Shown here: positions 16,628-25,342 of the stretch, one piece after another
How the letters are laid out: every line of letters starts with the position of its first letter
Numbering within the stretch: the first letter of the stretch is position 1
DNA from: Pseudophaeobacter sp965641885
GTDB taxonomy: Bacteria > Pseudomonadota > Alphaproteobacteria > Rhodobacterales > Rhodobacteraceae
Direction: 5' to 3'
DNA: 64,000 nucleotides
Assembly (NCBI GenBank): GCA_965641885.1
Contig: OZ282574.1
Location: 186,001 to 250,000, forward strand
Notes under the pieces: generated by a model
The model's input: the letters and a program-made list of their open reading frames with translations, nothing else
What the model was told of the DNA's origin: nothing
Database searches by the model: none
Program-made: the position numbers and the translations under genes

Positions 16628-18073
16628 ATGGAGATGCCGTCCCCGGATCCCGCCATCCTGGCCCGCAAAGCACATCTTGCTCGCAGGCTTGCGGCTGTTT
16701 TGCCCGATGATGCTCTTATTCAGGATGAGATGGAAACCCGTGCCTATGAATGCGACGGGCTGGCGGCCTACAGATGTCCGCCGCTGCTTGCGGTGCTGCC
16801 GCGCAGCACGCAGGAGGTCTCGGATATTTTGCGCATCTGCCATGAGGAAGGCGTACCTGTGGTGCCGCGCGGCGCGGGCACCTCGCTGGCGGGCGGCGCA
16901 CTGCCAACCGCAGACAGCGTGATCCTTGGGGTGGCGCGGATGAATGAGGTGCTGGAAACCGACTACGACAACCGGGTGATCCGGGTGCAGTCTGGCCGCA
17001 CAAACCTGAGCGTGTCCGGCGCGGTCGATGAAGAAGACTTCTTTTATGCGCCCGACCCGTCGAGCCAGCTGGCCTGCGCCATTGCCGGCAATATCGCGAT
17101 GAATTCGGGCGGGGCCCATTGCCTGAAATACGGCGTCACTACCAACAACCTGCTGGGTGTAACCATGGTGATGATGGATGGCACTGTGGTCGAGATCGGC
17201 GGCGCGCATCTCGATGCGGGTGGGCTGGACCTGTTGGGCGTTATCTGCGGCAGTGAGGGCCAGCTGGGCGTGGTGACCGAGGCAACACTGCGCATCCTGC
17301 ACAAACCCGAAGGCGCACGTCCGGTGCTGGTCGGGTTTGACAGCAACGAGGTGGCAGGGGCCTGCGTTAGCGACATCATCAAGGCAGGCGTGCTGCCGGT
17401 GGCGATTGAATTCATGGACCGGCCCTGCATCGAGGCCTGCGAAGCCTTTGCCAAGGCAGGCTACCCCATGTGCGAGGCGCTTCTTATCATCGAGGTCGAG
17501 GGCAGCGAGGCCGAGATTGCGCATCAGCTGAGCCTGATCATCGAGATCTCCCGCACCCATAATCCGGTAGAGATCCGCGAAGCAGGCGACGCCGACGAGG
17601 CCGCTCGCATCTGGCTGGGGCGCAAATCTGCCTTTGGCGCCATGGGGCAAATCAACGACTACATGTGCCTCGATGGCACGATTCCGGTGGGCTCGCTGCC
17701 CTATGTGCTGCGCCGCATCAGTGAGCTGTCAAAACAATACGGTCTTGATGTGGCCAATGTCTTTCACGCAGGTGACGGCAATATGCACCCGCTGATCCTG
17801 TTTGATGCCAACAAGCCCGGCGATCTGGAACTCTGTGAAGAGTTTGGCGCCGAGGTGCTGAAGCTCTGCGTGGACGTGGGCGGCTGCCTTACGGGGGAGC
17901 ATGGCGTAGGAATCGAAAAACGCGATCTGATGCTGTATCAATACGCCGCTGAGGATCTGGAAGCGCAGCTGAAGGTCAAGGACGTCTTTGATCCACAGTG
18001 GCTGCTGAACCCGGCCAAGGTCTTTCCGCTGAGCGTAACCGATAGCCGCCGCTCCGTTTTGGCCGCAGAGTAA
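16628..18073 (+). CDS. glcD: Glycolate oxidase subunit GlcD (FAD-linked)
   Basis: 481 residues. It oxidises glycolate to glyoxylate and feeds electrons through GlcF to the quinone pool at the inner membrane. The FAD (PP-loop) domain has VVPRGAGTSLAGGALP around residue 78-93 and AGNIAMNSGGAHCLKYG near 155; the C-terminal domain ends with the family signature LTGEHGVGIEKRDLM. AAAGGAGAG precedes the ATG. First gene of glcDEF. No glcC regulator is nearby. Confidence 0.95.
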   Translation: MEMPSPDPAILARKAHLARRLAAVLPDDALIQDEMETRAYECDGLAAYRCPPLLAVLPRSTQEVSDILRICHEEGVPVVPRGAGTSLAGGALPTADSVILGVARMNEVLETDYDNRVIRVQSGRTNLSVSGAVDEEDFFYAPDPSSQLACAIAGNIAMNSGGAHCLKYGVTTNNLLGVTMVMMDGTVVEIGGAHLDAGGLDLLGVICGSEGQLGVVTEATLRILHKPEGARPVLVGFDSNEVAGACVSDIIKAGVLPVAIEFMDRPCIEACEAFAKAGYPMCEALLIIEVEGSEAEIAHQLSLIIEISRTHNPVEIREAGDADEAARIWLGRKSAFGAMGQINDYMCLDGTIPVGSLPYVLRRISELSKQYGLDVANVFHAGDGNMHPLILFDANKPGDLELCEEFGAEVLKLCVDVGGCLTGEHGVGIEKRDLMLYQYAAEDLEAQLKVKDVFDPQWLLNPAKVFPLSVTDSRRSVLAAE

Positions 18074-18088
18074 GTGGGACATAGCACA

Positions 18089-19246
18089 ATGATGATACCT
18101 CAGAGCGAGGCCGAGCTGGCCGATTGTATTGCCACGGCCAAGGGCCCTCTCAATATTCAGGGCGGCGGCACCCGTGGGTTTACCAGTGCCGGTGATACCC
18201 TCACGACGCGGGGCCTCAGCGGGGTTGAGCTTTATGAGCCGGGCTCACTGACACTGGTGGCCAAGGCGGGCACGCCGGTGGTTGAACTGGAGGCCTTGCT
18301 GGCCGCTGAAGGGCAGCGCATGGCGTTTGAGCCAATGGATTGCCGCAGCCTGTTGGGCATTTCGGGTGAGCCGACAATTGGTGGTGCCTTTGCCGCCAAC
18401 TCGTCAGGGCCGCGGCGCATTCAGGGCGGCGCGGCGCGCGACTATTTGTTGGGCGTGCGGTTTATTGATGGGGCCGGGCAGGTGATCAAGAACGGTGGCC
18501 GGGTGATGAAGAACGTCACCGGCTATGATCTGGTGAAACTGATGGCGGGCTCTCATGGCACTCTTGGCGTGCTGAGCGAAGTCTCCCTCAAGGTGCTGCC
18601 GATCCCCGAGGCCACCGGCACCGTCAGCGTGGCAGTGGCTGATCTTGCCACGGCCGTCGCTGTACTGTCGGCGGCGCTGGGCTCTCCCTATGATGTGACC
18701 GGCGCGGCCTATGACCCGGTCGCCGGGCTGGCTCATATCCGGCTGGAAGGCTTTGCGCCCTCGGTCAGCTATCGTTGCGACAGGTTGGTGACAGATCTGG
18801 CGCGCTTTGGCGCTGTTGAGGCAACTGCCGACACCCCCGTCACCCTGTGGCAGGGCATTTGCGATGTCGCCGCCTTTGAGGAGAAGGCGGGCGATGTCTG
18901 GCGGATCTCTGTGAAGCCTTCGGATGCCCCGGCTCTGGCGCCGCAGCTGGCGGCTGAGGCGTTGCAATTTGACTGGGGAGGCGGTCTGATCTGGGCCTTG
19001 GTGCCTGAAGGCACTGATCTGCGGGCAAAAATGACGCGTGCTGGCGTGCCGGGGCATGCGACCTTGGTGCGCGCCAGTGCCCAGACCCATGCCGCGCTGG
19101 GCCGGTTCCAGCCGCAGGTGGCACCCCTGGAGCAACTGTCACAGGGGCTGCGGCAAAAATTCGATCCGCGTGGGGTGTTGAACACAGGTTTGATGCAGTC
19201 GGGTCCAATGCCGGCGGGCCAAATGCAAACGGGCTTGATGGGGTAA
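18089..19246 (+). CDS. glcE: Glycolate oxidase subunit GlcE
   Basis: About 385 residues; a second FAD-binding subunit with IQGGGTRGF at the start and ISGEPTIGGAFAANSSGPRR around residue 95. The ATG at 18089 is preferred over the GTG at 18074 that directly follows the glcD stop. The C-terminal tail is a degenerate run of Gly-x-Met-Gln type repeats (NTGLMQSGPMPAGQMQTGL). It is probably a recently expanded microrepeat, since the conserved domain ends before it. Confidence 0.93.
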   Translation: MMIPQSEAELADCIATAKGPLNIQGGGTRGFTSAGDTLTTRGLSGVELYEPGSLTLVAKAGTPVVELEALLAAEGQRMAFEPMDCRSLLGISGEPTIGGAFAANSSGPRRIQGGAARDYLLGVRFIDGAGQVIKNGGRVMKNVTGYDLVKLMAGSHGTLGVLSEVSLKVLPIPEATGTVSVAVADLATAVAVLSAALGSPYDVTGAAYDPVAGLAHIRLEGFAPSVSYRCDRLVTDLARFGAVEATADTPVTLWQGICDVAAFEEKAGDVWRISVKPSDAPALAPQLAAEALQFDWGGGLIWALVPEGTDLRAKMTRAGVPGHATLVRASAQTHAALGRFQPQVAPLEQLSQGLRQKFDPRGVLNTGLMQSGPMPAGQMQTGLMG

Positions 19247-19249
19247 GAC

Positions 19250-20572
19250 ATGCAAACGACATTCACCAAAGACCAGCTGACAGACCCGGCAATTGCCCGC
19301 TCCAATGAGATCCTGCGATCCTGCGTGCACTGTGGATTCTGTACGGCCACCTGCCCCACCTATCAGGTGCTGGGCGATGAGCTCGACAGCCCGCGCGGCC
19401 GGATCTACCTGATCAAGGACATGCTGGAAAACAACCGGGTGCCGGACGCCAAAACGGTCAAGCATATCGACCGCTGCCTCAGCTGTCTGGCTTGTATGAC
19501 CACCTGTCCTTCGGGGGTGCATTACATGCATCTGGTCGATCATGCCCGTGCCTATATCGACAAAAACTACAAACGCCCCTTTACGGACCGGATGTTGCGG
19601 GCGGTTCTGGCACGGATCCTGCCCTACCCAACCCGGTTCCGGCTGGCCTTGCTGGCGGCAAAACTGGCGCGGCCTTTCAAGGGCCTGGTGCCGGATGCGC
19701 GGCTCAGGGCGATGCTGGAGATGGCGCCCAAGCATATTCCGCCAGTCAGCCGCAATGACGACCCGCAAAGCTTTGCACCCCTTGCACCCCGCAAAAAACG
19801 CGTGGCGCTGATGACGGGCTGTGCGCAAAAGGCGCTGAACACTGATATCAATGATGCCACCATCCGCCTGCTGACCCGACTGGGCTGCGAGGTTTTGGTG
19901 GCAAGCGGCGCAGGCTGTTGCGGTGCGCTGACCCATCACATGGGCCGTGAGGACGAAAGCCACGCCACGGCGGCCAAGAATATCCGCGCCTGGTGCGCCG
20001 AGATCGACGCAGAGGGCCTGGATGCCATTGTCATCAATACCTCGGGCTGTGGCACCACGGTCAAGGACTATGGCCATATGTTCCGCAATGACCCGCTGGC
20101 GGCAGATGCCGCGCGCATTTCGGACCGCGCTATGGATATCTCGGAACTTTTGATGCAGCTGGATCTGCCGGAAGGGCAGGATCAGGAGCTGACAGTGGCC
20201 TATCATGCCGCCTGTTCGCTGCAGCATGGCCAGCAGATCAAAACCTACCCCAAGACCCTGTTGAAACGGGCCGGGTTCAAGGTGGTAGAGCCTGCCGACA
20301 GCCATCTGTGCTGCGGATCCGCCGGCACCTACAACCTGATGCAGCCTGAAATCTCTGCCGAGCTGAAGGCGCGCAAGGTGAAAACGCTCGAGGCCAAATC
20401 GCCTGATCTGATTGCGGCGGGCAATATTGGCTGCATGATGCAGATTGGCTCGGCCACCGCCCTGCCGATTGTGCATACGGTTGAGCTGCTGGACTGGGCC
20501 ACCGGAGGCCCTAAACCGCCCGCCCTGACCGGAGCCAGGCAGCCAGACACTGGCGTGCCGATGCTGCGCTGA
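19250..20572 (+). CDS. glcF: Glycolate oxidase iron-sulfur subunit GlcF
   Basis: 440 residues. Two 4Fe-4S motifs lie near the N-terminus (CVHCGFCTATCP around residue 26 and CLSCLACMTTCP around residue 76), then two CCG cysteine-rich domains (SGAGCCGALTHHMG and SHLCCGSAGTYNL). It passes electrons from GlcDE to quinone. The ATG is 3 bases after the glcE stop. Confidence 0.95.
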   Translation: MQTTFTKDQLTDPAIARSNEILRSCVHCGFCTATCPTYQVLGDELDSPRGRIYLIKDMLENNRVPDAKTVKHIDRCLSCLACMTTCPSGVHYMHLVDHARAYIDKNYKRPFTDRMLRAVLARILPYPTRFRLALLAAKLARPFKGLVPDARLRAMLEMAPKHIPPVSRNDDPQSFAPLAPRKKRVALMTGCAQKALNTDINDATIRLLTRLGCEVLVASGAGCCGALTHHMGREDESHATAAKNIRAWCAEIDAEGLDAIVINTSGCGTTVKDYGHMFRNDPLAADAARISDRAMDISELLMQLDLPEGQDQELTVAYHAACSLQHGQQIKTYPKTLLKRAGFKVVEPADSHLCCGSAGTYNLMQPEISAELKARKVKTLEAKSPDLIAAGNIGCMMQIGSATALPIVHTVELLDWATGGPKPPALTGARQPDTGVPMLR

Positions 20573-20705
20573 GAGCCTGTCGAGATTGCAACAAATCCGG
20601 CCCGCGCGCATTTATTTGCGTAGCGGGCTGTATTCCGGGCGGGCTTGCCGTAATTTTGCCGAAGCTTGCTGGTAGATCAGCCTGCAACCGGGTGAGGAGA
20701 CGATT

Positions 20706-21557
20706 TTGCAGGTTTTGCGGTCCACTGGATTTTTTACGGGTTTTTTCGCGGCGTCTTTGGCCAGCCTCTTTGTCCTCTTGCCCCTTGTAGCACAGGCCGC
20801 AGACAGTCGTTTGCAGCGCATGGAAACCACCGAGGATGGCCGCGCCTGGGAGGCGGTGGGGCGGTTGGATGTCAATGGCGAGGGATTCTGTACCGGTGCC
20901 TTGATTGCCCCTGATCTGGTGCTGACGGCGGCGCATTGTCTTTATGACGCCCGCAGTGGAGCGCGGCTCAAACCGCAAACCATTGAATTCTTGGCCGGAT
21001 GGCGCAATGGCCGGGCCTCGGCCTATCGCACGGTGGCGCGGGCTGTGGTGCATCCCGACTATGTCTTTGATGGAGAGGTCTCAACCGACCGGGTGCGCAA
21101 GGATATCGCACTGTTGCAGTTGCAACGCCCCATTCGAAACACCACCGTTATTCCGTTTCAGACCGACAGCCGCCCCCGTAAGGGAGCTGACGTTGGTGTT
21201 GTCTCCTATGCACATAACCGCTCTGAGGTGCCCTCGATCCAGGAGATATGCTCGGTGATGGCCCGCCAGGACGGGGTGCTGATCATGTCCTGTGATGTGG
21301 ATTTTGGATCATCCGGCGCGCCGGTGTTTTCGTTTGACGGCGGCCTGCCGCGTATTGTCTCTGTGGTTTCGGCCAAGGCCGAAGTCGAAGGTCAGCGGGT
21401 CTCTTTGGGGGCGGCTCTGGCGGATGGATTACAGCTGCTGCGGGCGCAGCTCACCAGTGCGCGGATCGGCTCTCGTATGCCCGAGGGCGTGGGCCGGGTG
21501 CAGGTGGGCGCTGAGCGCTCCACTGGGGGGGCAAAGTTTGTTCGCCCTGGGGGCTAG
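20706..21557 (+). CDS. Secreted trypsin-like serine protease (S1 family)
   Basis: 283 residues from a TTG at 20706; GAGGAGA six bases upstream decides the start. Signal peptide ends at AQAADS near residue 32. Catalytic triad: His77 in LTAAHC, Asp133 in RKDIALL and Ser203 in FGSSGAPV; note GSSG instead of the usual GDSGG. Cysteines near the His suggest one disulfide. The C-terminal 40 residues are low in structure. Likely a periplasmic or exported peptidase. Single gene. Confidence 0.88.
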   Translation: MQVLRSTGFFTGFFAASLASLFVLLPLVAQAADSRLQRMETTEDGRAWEAVGRLDVNGEGFCTGALIAPDLVLTAAHCLYDARSGARLKPQTIEFLAGWRNGRASAYRTVARAVVHPDYVFDGEVSTDRVRKDIALLQLQRPIRNTTVIPFQTDSRPRKGADVGVVSYAHNRSEVPSIQEICSVMARQDGVLIMSCDVDFGSSGAPVFSFDGGLPRIVSVVSAKAEVEGQRVSLGAALADGLQLLRAQLTSARIGSRMPEGVGRVQVGAERSTGGAKFVRPGG

Positions 21558-21563
21558 CCTCAG

Positions 21564-21593
21564 CCCTTGAAAACCTACGCTGCGTGCATATTT
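21564..21593 (+). promoter_or_regulatory. Candidate RpoH (heat-shock) promoter of the hsp20 gene
   Basis: CTTGAAA (21566-21572), 14 nt, CATATTT (21587-21593), close to the sigma-32 pattern. Expected start near 21600 gives a 5' leader of roughly 95 nt. Just before the ATG, TCAT..TCC can pair with GGATGA around the GAGGA Shine-Dalgarno (about 21675-21690), a possible thermosensor. Confidence 0.5.
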
Positions 21594-21693
21594 CATGTCT
21601 TGTCAGGGTCGCCGGTTACCGGGGCCCGGATGGCAGTCGCCCGTCCCATCAGGGAGGGCCGTTATAAAGTCGCTCATAATCCGAGGATGAAAC

Positions 21694-22164
21694 ATGCGTA
21701 GATTTGATTTTGCACCGCTGAACCGTGCAACCATTGGGTTTGACCAGATCGCTGATCTGATGGACCGTGCCCTGAGCAATGATGTCGGGCAACCCAGCTA
21801 CCCCCCTTATAATATAGAAAAAACAGCCGCAGACAGCTATCGGATCTCGATTGCTGTGGCCGGTTTTGGTGAAGATGATCTTGCCGTTGAGGTGAAGGAA
21901 AACGCTCTGGTGGTTTCCGCACGCAAAGGTGACGCAGAGGACGGACGCAGCTTTTTGCACCGTGGCATCGCAACCCGCGCCTTTGAGCGCCGCTATACTC
22001 TGGCGGACCATGTGCGCGTGACAGGTGCCAGTCATGCCGATGGCATGCTGCATATCGATTTGCACCGCGAAGTGCCGGAGGCCCTGAAGCCCCGCCGGAT
22101 CGAGATCACCTCAACAGGCCCAAGACAGACAGCCATTGAGGCCGAGGCCCAGACAGTCAACTGA
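21694..22164 (+). CDS. Small heat-shock protein, Hsp20/IbpA family
   Basis: 156 residues. N-terminal FDFAPLNRATIGFDQIADLMDRAL is typical of alphaproteobacterial IbpA-like class; alpha-crystallin domain about residues 38-125 (YPPYNIEKTAADSYRISIAVAGF ... GIATRAFERRYTLADHV), with the conserved GMLHIDL near 115. An ATP-independent holdase that binds unfolding proteins in the cytoplasm. The stop codon lies in the first of three 12-bp repeats (22159-22192). Confidence 0.95.
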   Translation: MRRFDFAPLNRATIGFDQIADLMDRALSNDVGQPSYPPYNIEKTAADSYRISIAVAGFGEDDLAVEVKENALVVSARKGDAEDGRSFLHRGIATRAFERRYTLADHVRVTGASHADGMLHIDLHREVPEALKPRRIEITSTGPRQTAIEAEAQTVN

Positions 22165-22200
22165 TCTGGCAACTGATCTGGAAACTGATCTGAAAAGGAC

Positions 22201-22246
22201 CTCATTCCGTTCACTGGCTTTCTCCAGGGAGCTGGAACGGAATGAG
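22201..22246 (+). repeat. Perfect 12-bp inverted repeat after hsp20
   Basis: CTCATTCCGTTC (22201-22212) and GAACGGAATGAG (22235-22246). A strong RNA hairpin without a T tract, directly before the terminator; it may stabilise the 3' end of the message. Confidence 0.7.
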
Positions 22247-22250
22247 TGTA

Positions 22251-22290
22251 GCCCCAGACCCCGTTTGCGTGGTCTGGGGCTATTTGTCTT
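22251..22290 (+). terminator. Rho-independent terminator of hsp20
   Basis: GCCCCAGACC, a 10-nt loop, GGTCTGGGGC, then TATTTGTCTTT. Perfect 10-bp GC-rich stem. Confidence 0.85.
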
Positions 22291-22320
22291 TGTACTGGGG
22301 ATGGTACGGGACGTCGCATT

Positions 22321-22359
22321 CCTACCACTCGGTAGGTTCATTCGCTTACCGAATGGTAA
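22321..22359. promoter_or_regulatory. Paired palindromic operators before the TetR gene
   Basis: CCTACCactcGGTAGG (22321-22336) and TTACCgaatGGTAA (22346-22359), both with the form TACC-N4-GGTA and centres 24 bp apart. They lie 50-90 bases before the TetR start, so autoregulation is likely. Confidence 0.6.
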
Positions 22360-22409
22360 ATTGTCGACAGAGGTGTTAGGCTCGGGGTGTCTGATCTGGA
22401 GATCTGCCC

Positions 22410-23018
22410 ATGCCTTCCCCGGCGCAAACCCGTAAAAATTTGTTGTTCGTTGCCAGGAAACACTTGGCGGAACGCGGCTATCACGGCACCAGCCTTGCTG
22501 CGGTTTCAGGCGAATTGGGGCTGACAAAACAGGCTCTGCTGCATCATTTCAAAAGCAAAGACCGTCTGTATACAGCGGTGCTGGAGCAGCTGGGCGCGGA
22601 GCTTCTGGAGCTGCTCTTTGCAGCCATGGAAGAGAGCGAGCTGGCGGAGGATCAGTTGGCGGGTTTCTTGGAGGCGCTGACAACGCAAGGCCTGTCGCAG
22701 CCCGCGGGTCTTACGCTGGTCTTGCGGGATCTGATGGATTTTCAGGGGCGGGGCCCAGATTCTGACCTGGACAGTTGGCCGCTTCAAAACGTCTTTGAAC
22801 CTTTGATTGCGCTTATTCAGGCAACGTCGCGTTGGCAGGGGACCGGTTTTGCCGAGGCTCTGTCGGTGGCGTCGCAAATGCTCGGTGCCATTTGCCTGTT
22901 TCCATCGGCGCAGGGCGCGTTTGTCAGCAGGTTTGGGCAGGGTGCGGTTGATCAGGCTCGCAGTACATTCCTGGTCCAGACGCAGGACCTGGTCCGCGGA
23001 AGACTGGCGAGCGGCTGA
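22410..23018 (+). CDS. TetR/AcrR family transcriptional regulator
   Basis: 202 residues. N-terminal HTH: FVARKHLAERGYHGTSLAAVSGELGLTKQALLHHFKSKDRLYTAVL (about residues 12-57), exactly the TetR pattern with HHF in helix 3. The C-terminal ligand domain is not assignable. No divergent target gene is present; likely targets are its own promoter and perhaps genes elsewhere. Confidence 0.93.
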   Translation: MPSPAQTRKNLLFVARKHLAERGYHGTSLAAVSGELGLTKQALLHHFKSKDRLYTAVLEQLGAELLELLFAAMEESELAEDQLAGFLEALTTQGLSQPAGLTLVLRDLMDFQGRGPDSDLDSWPLQNVFEPLIALIQATSRWQGTGFAEALSVASQMLGAICLFPSAQGAFVSRFGQGAVDQARSTFLVQTQDLVRGRLASG

Positions 23019-23163
23019 CGGTATTTAGGGGGAACTCTCTGCGTTTTGCCCCTTGAATGGAGCTCTCGGTAAAGGTGTATCCTACACAATCATTTTGTGA
23101 ATAGCGTTTTGTGAATAGTGTTTGTAACGAGTGTTTGAGGTCGATGTGCAAAAAGCCATTGTA

Positions 23164-23565
23164 ATGAATAATCGGGATATCGAAGATATTCAGGCCAGCT
23201 TTTCTGCGGCCTATGCCAAAAAGGCTGCATTGAGGGAACGGTTTTACCTGCACCTTTTTCGAATCCTTCCGGAAACCAAGTCCCTGTTTGCTGGTGATCA
23301 CTCCAGACAGAAAGAGGTGTTTACCTCGATGCTGACCTGCTGTTTCCAGATCATGGTGATCCGCGACAGGCCCGTTCATGCCTGCAATGCCCTGGCCAGA
23401 ATGTATTCCTCTGTCGGTTTCGGCCTGCGGCAGGGAGAGGGTGCCAGCAAGGCTCTGATGGCGGCCCTGCAGGATGTTATGGGGAATGATCTGACTGAGA
23501 CGCAAAGCGCGATCTGGCAGCGGGCGGTGGCGCGGGTCATGCGCATGGTCGTGTCGGCAGACTAA
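23164..23565 (+). CDS. Globin-like protein without obvious proximal histidine
   Basis: 133 residues from the ATG at 23164 (a GTG at 23131 would add 11; no clear Shine-Dalgarno for either). The pattern ASFSAAYAKKAALRERFYLHLFRILPETKSLF then QKEVFTSML matches helices A-E of bacterial single-domain globins. Where the family has LAxRH-xxYG with the heme-binding F8 histidine, this protein reads LARMYSSVGFG. Heme binding by another residue or loss of heme is possible. Two 14-bp-spaced direct repeats (TTTTGTGAATAG) lie just upstream. Confidence 0.65.
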   Translation: MNNRDIEDIQASFSAAYAKKAALRERFYLHLFRILPETKSLFAGDHSRQKEVFTSMLTCCFQIMVIRDRPVHACNALARMYSSVGFGLRQGEGASKALMAALQDVMGNDLTETQSAIWQRAVARVMRMVVSAD

Positions 23566-23589
23566 ACCTTGCTGCCATGAAACCTAAGG

Positions 23590-23632
23590 CCAAGGGCCCC
23601 AGGTCGAAACCGGAGCCCTTGGTTTGTGTGTC
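23590..23632 (+). terminator. Terminator-like hairpin after the globin gene
   Basis: CCAAGGGC..CC / GG.GCCCTTGG stem (23590-23622) followed by TTTGTGTGTCTT. It lies between convergent genes. Confidence 0.6.
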
Positions 23633-23657
23633 TTGGTTTGTGTATAAACTGCGGTGT

Positions 23658-25130
23658 TCAGACCGACATGCAGATATATTTCATTTCCAGATAGTCTTCG
23701 ATGCCGTGGTGGCTGCCTTCGCGGCCCAGACCAGACTGTTTTACACCGCCAAAAGGCGCGACTTCGGTGGAGATGATGCCGGTGTTGACGCCGACAATAC
23801 CATATTCCAGCGCTTCTGCGACCTTGTAGACCCGGCTCAGGTCCTTGGCGTAGAAATAAGAGGCAAGGCCAAAGATGGTGTCATTGGCCATCGCGATGAC
23901 CTCGTCTTCATCCTCAAATTTGAACAGTGGCGCCAGCGGCCCAAAGGTCTCATCGGTGGCAAAGGCCATGTCGCGGGTCGCACCCGTGAGGATGGTGGGC
24001 TGAAAGAAGGTGCCGCCCAGCTCGGACGGGGCGCCGCCGAGGATGATCTCAGCGCCTTTGGCGGTGGCGTCGGCGATATGGTCCTGCACTTTGGTCACGG
24101 CCTTGGCGTTGATCAGCGGGCCAAACAGGATGCCATCCTCCATACCATCGCCGACCTTCATATTGGCCACGGTGTCTTTTAGTTTGGCGGCAAAGGCATC
24201 ATAGACACCCGCCTGCACATAGATCCGGTTGGCGCAGACGCAGGTCTGGCCGTTGTTGCGGAACTTGCACATGATGGCGCCTTCAACGGCGGCATCAAGA
24301 TCGGCGTCGTCAAACACGATAAAGGGCGCGTTGCCGCCCAGCTCCATCGAGCATTTCATCACCGTGTCGGCGGCCTGACGCATCAGGATGCGACCCACGG
24401 CGGTGGAGCCGGTGAAGGTCAGCTTGCGCACGGCTGCGTTGTCGCAGAATTCCTTGCCGATTTCCGAAGCATCGGACGAAGGCACCACGCTGAATACACC
24501 CGCCGGAATGCCCGCGCGATCCGCCAGCACCGCCAGTGCTGTTGCGGACAGCGGTGTGAGCTCGGCGGGGCGCGCCACAAAGGCACAGCCTGCAGCCAGC
24601 GCCGGGCCTGCCTTGCGGGTGATCATCGCATTGGGGAAATTCCACGGCGTGATCGAGGCGGCAACGCCAATGGGTTGCTTCAGCACGGTGATGCGTTTGT
24701 CACGCTGATGGCCGGGGATTGTCTCGCCATAGATGCGTTTGGCCTCTTCGGCGAAGAACTCGATGAAGGACGCGCCATAGGTGATTTCCCCACGGGCCTC
24801 GGCCAGAGGTTTCCCCATCTCTGCCGTCAGGATGATTGCCAGATCTTCCTGATTGGCCATCATAAGATCATACCATTTGCGCAGAACGGCAGCGCGCTCT
24901 TTGCCGGTCCATTTGGCCCAGTCCTTTTGCGCCGCATCCGCCTGAGCGATCGCACCAGCGACTTGCGCGCGGCTGAGGTCAGTCACCTGGGCAATCACAT
25001 CGCCACGGGCCGGATTGATGACATCAAAGGTGGCGTCGCCATCAGTGAACTGTCCGCCAATATAGGCGCGGGTTTCCAGCAGGGTGGGGTCGCTCAAGAG
25101 AGATTTCAGCGCGGTGGTTGTTTGCAGCAT
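23658..25130 (-). CDS. gabD: NAD(P)-dependent succinate-semialdehyde dehydrogenase
   Basis: 490 residues. It oxidises succinate semialdehyde to succinate in GABA breakdown. Aldehyde dehydrogenase motifs: PWNFPNAMITRKAGPALAAG, FTGSTAVGR, catalytic Glu in MELGGNAPF and catalytic Cys in NNGQTCVCANRI (the CVC pair is typical of GabD). C-terminal FGGVKQSGLGREGSHHGIEDYLE also fits GabD. No gabT in the window. Divergent from the alpha/beta hydrolase gene. Confidence 0.92.
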   Translation of the reverse strand: MLQTTTALKSLLSDPTLLETRAYIGGQFTDGDATFDVINPARGDVIAQVTDLSRAQVAGAIAQADAAQKDWAKWTGKERAAVLRKWYDLMMANQEDLAIILTAEMGKPLAEARGEITYGASFIEFFAEEAKRIYGETIPGHQRDKRITVLKQPIGVAASITPWNFPNAMITRKAGPALAAGCAFVARPAELTPLSATALAVLADRAGIPAGVFSVVPSSDASEIGKEFCDNAAVRKLTFTGSTAVGRILMRQAADTVMKCSMELGGNAPFIVFDDADLDAAVEGAIMCKFRNNGQTCVCANRIYVQAGVYDAFAAKLKDTVANMKVGDGMEDGILFGPLINAKAVTKVQDHIADATAKGAEIILGGAPSELGGTFFQPTILTGATRDMAFATDETFGPLAPLFKFEDEDEVIAMANDTIFGLASYFYAKDLSRVYKVAEALEYGIVGVNTGIISTEVAPFGGVKQSGLGREGSHHGIEDYLEMKYICMSV

Positions 25131-25290
25131 AGGGGGGCCTCCTGGGGGTGTTTACACGGGCATGAAAAACAGTTGGCCCTTGATATGTCGAGAAAGATCT
25201 ATGAGTCCAGAATTTGATCAAAATACGTTTCAAAAGGCGGGCTGCTTTGGCCGGGACTTTGTGCGCAATGACCCCTGCCTGGAGCAGGAT

Positions 25291-25320
25291 TTGACAAGTG
25301 CCTCCGTAACTTGTCACTTA
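25291..25320. promoter_or_regulatory. Inverted repeat, likely operator, before the hydrolase gene
   Basis: TGACAAGT (25292-25299), 9-nt spacer, ACTTGTCA (25309-25316): perfect 8-bp arms. The left arm overlaps a TTGACA that could be a -35 element. It lies in the gabD/hydrolase divergent region. Confidence 0.5.
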
Positions 25321-25342
25321 GCGCTGGAGCCGTGAGAGGAAT

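Noticed and set aside
19139..20611. 490-codon minus-strand open frame over glcF
   Set aside because: Antisense to glcF with its intact iron-sulfur motifs.
22159..22192. Threefold 12-bp repeat as a CRISPR remnant
   Set aside because: Units are contiguous with no spacers and overlap a stop codon; it is a simple tandem repeat.
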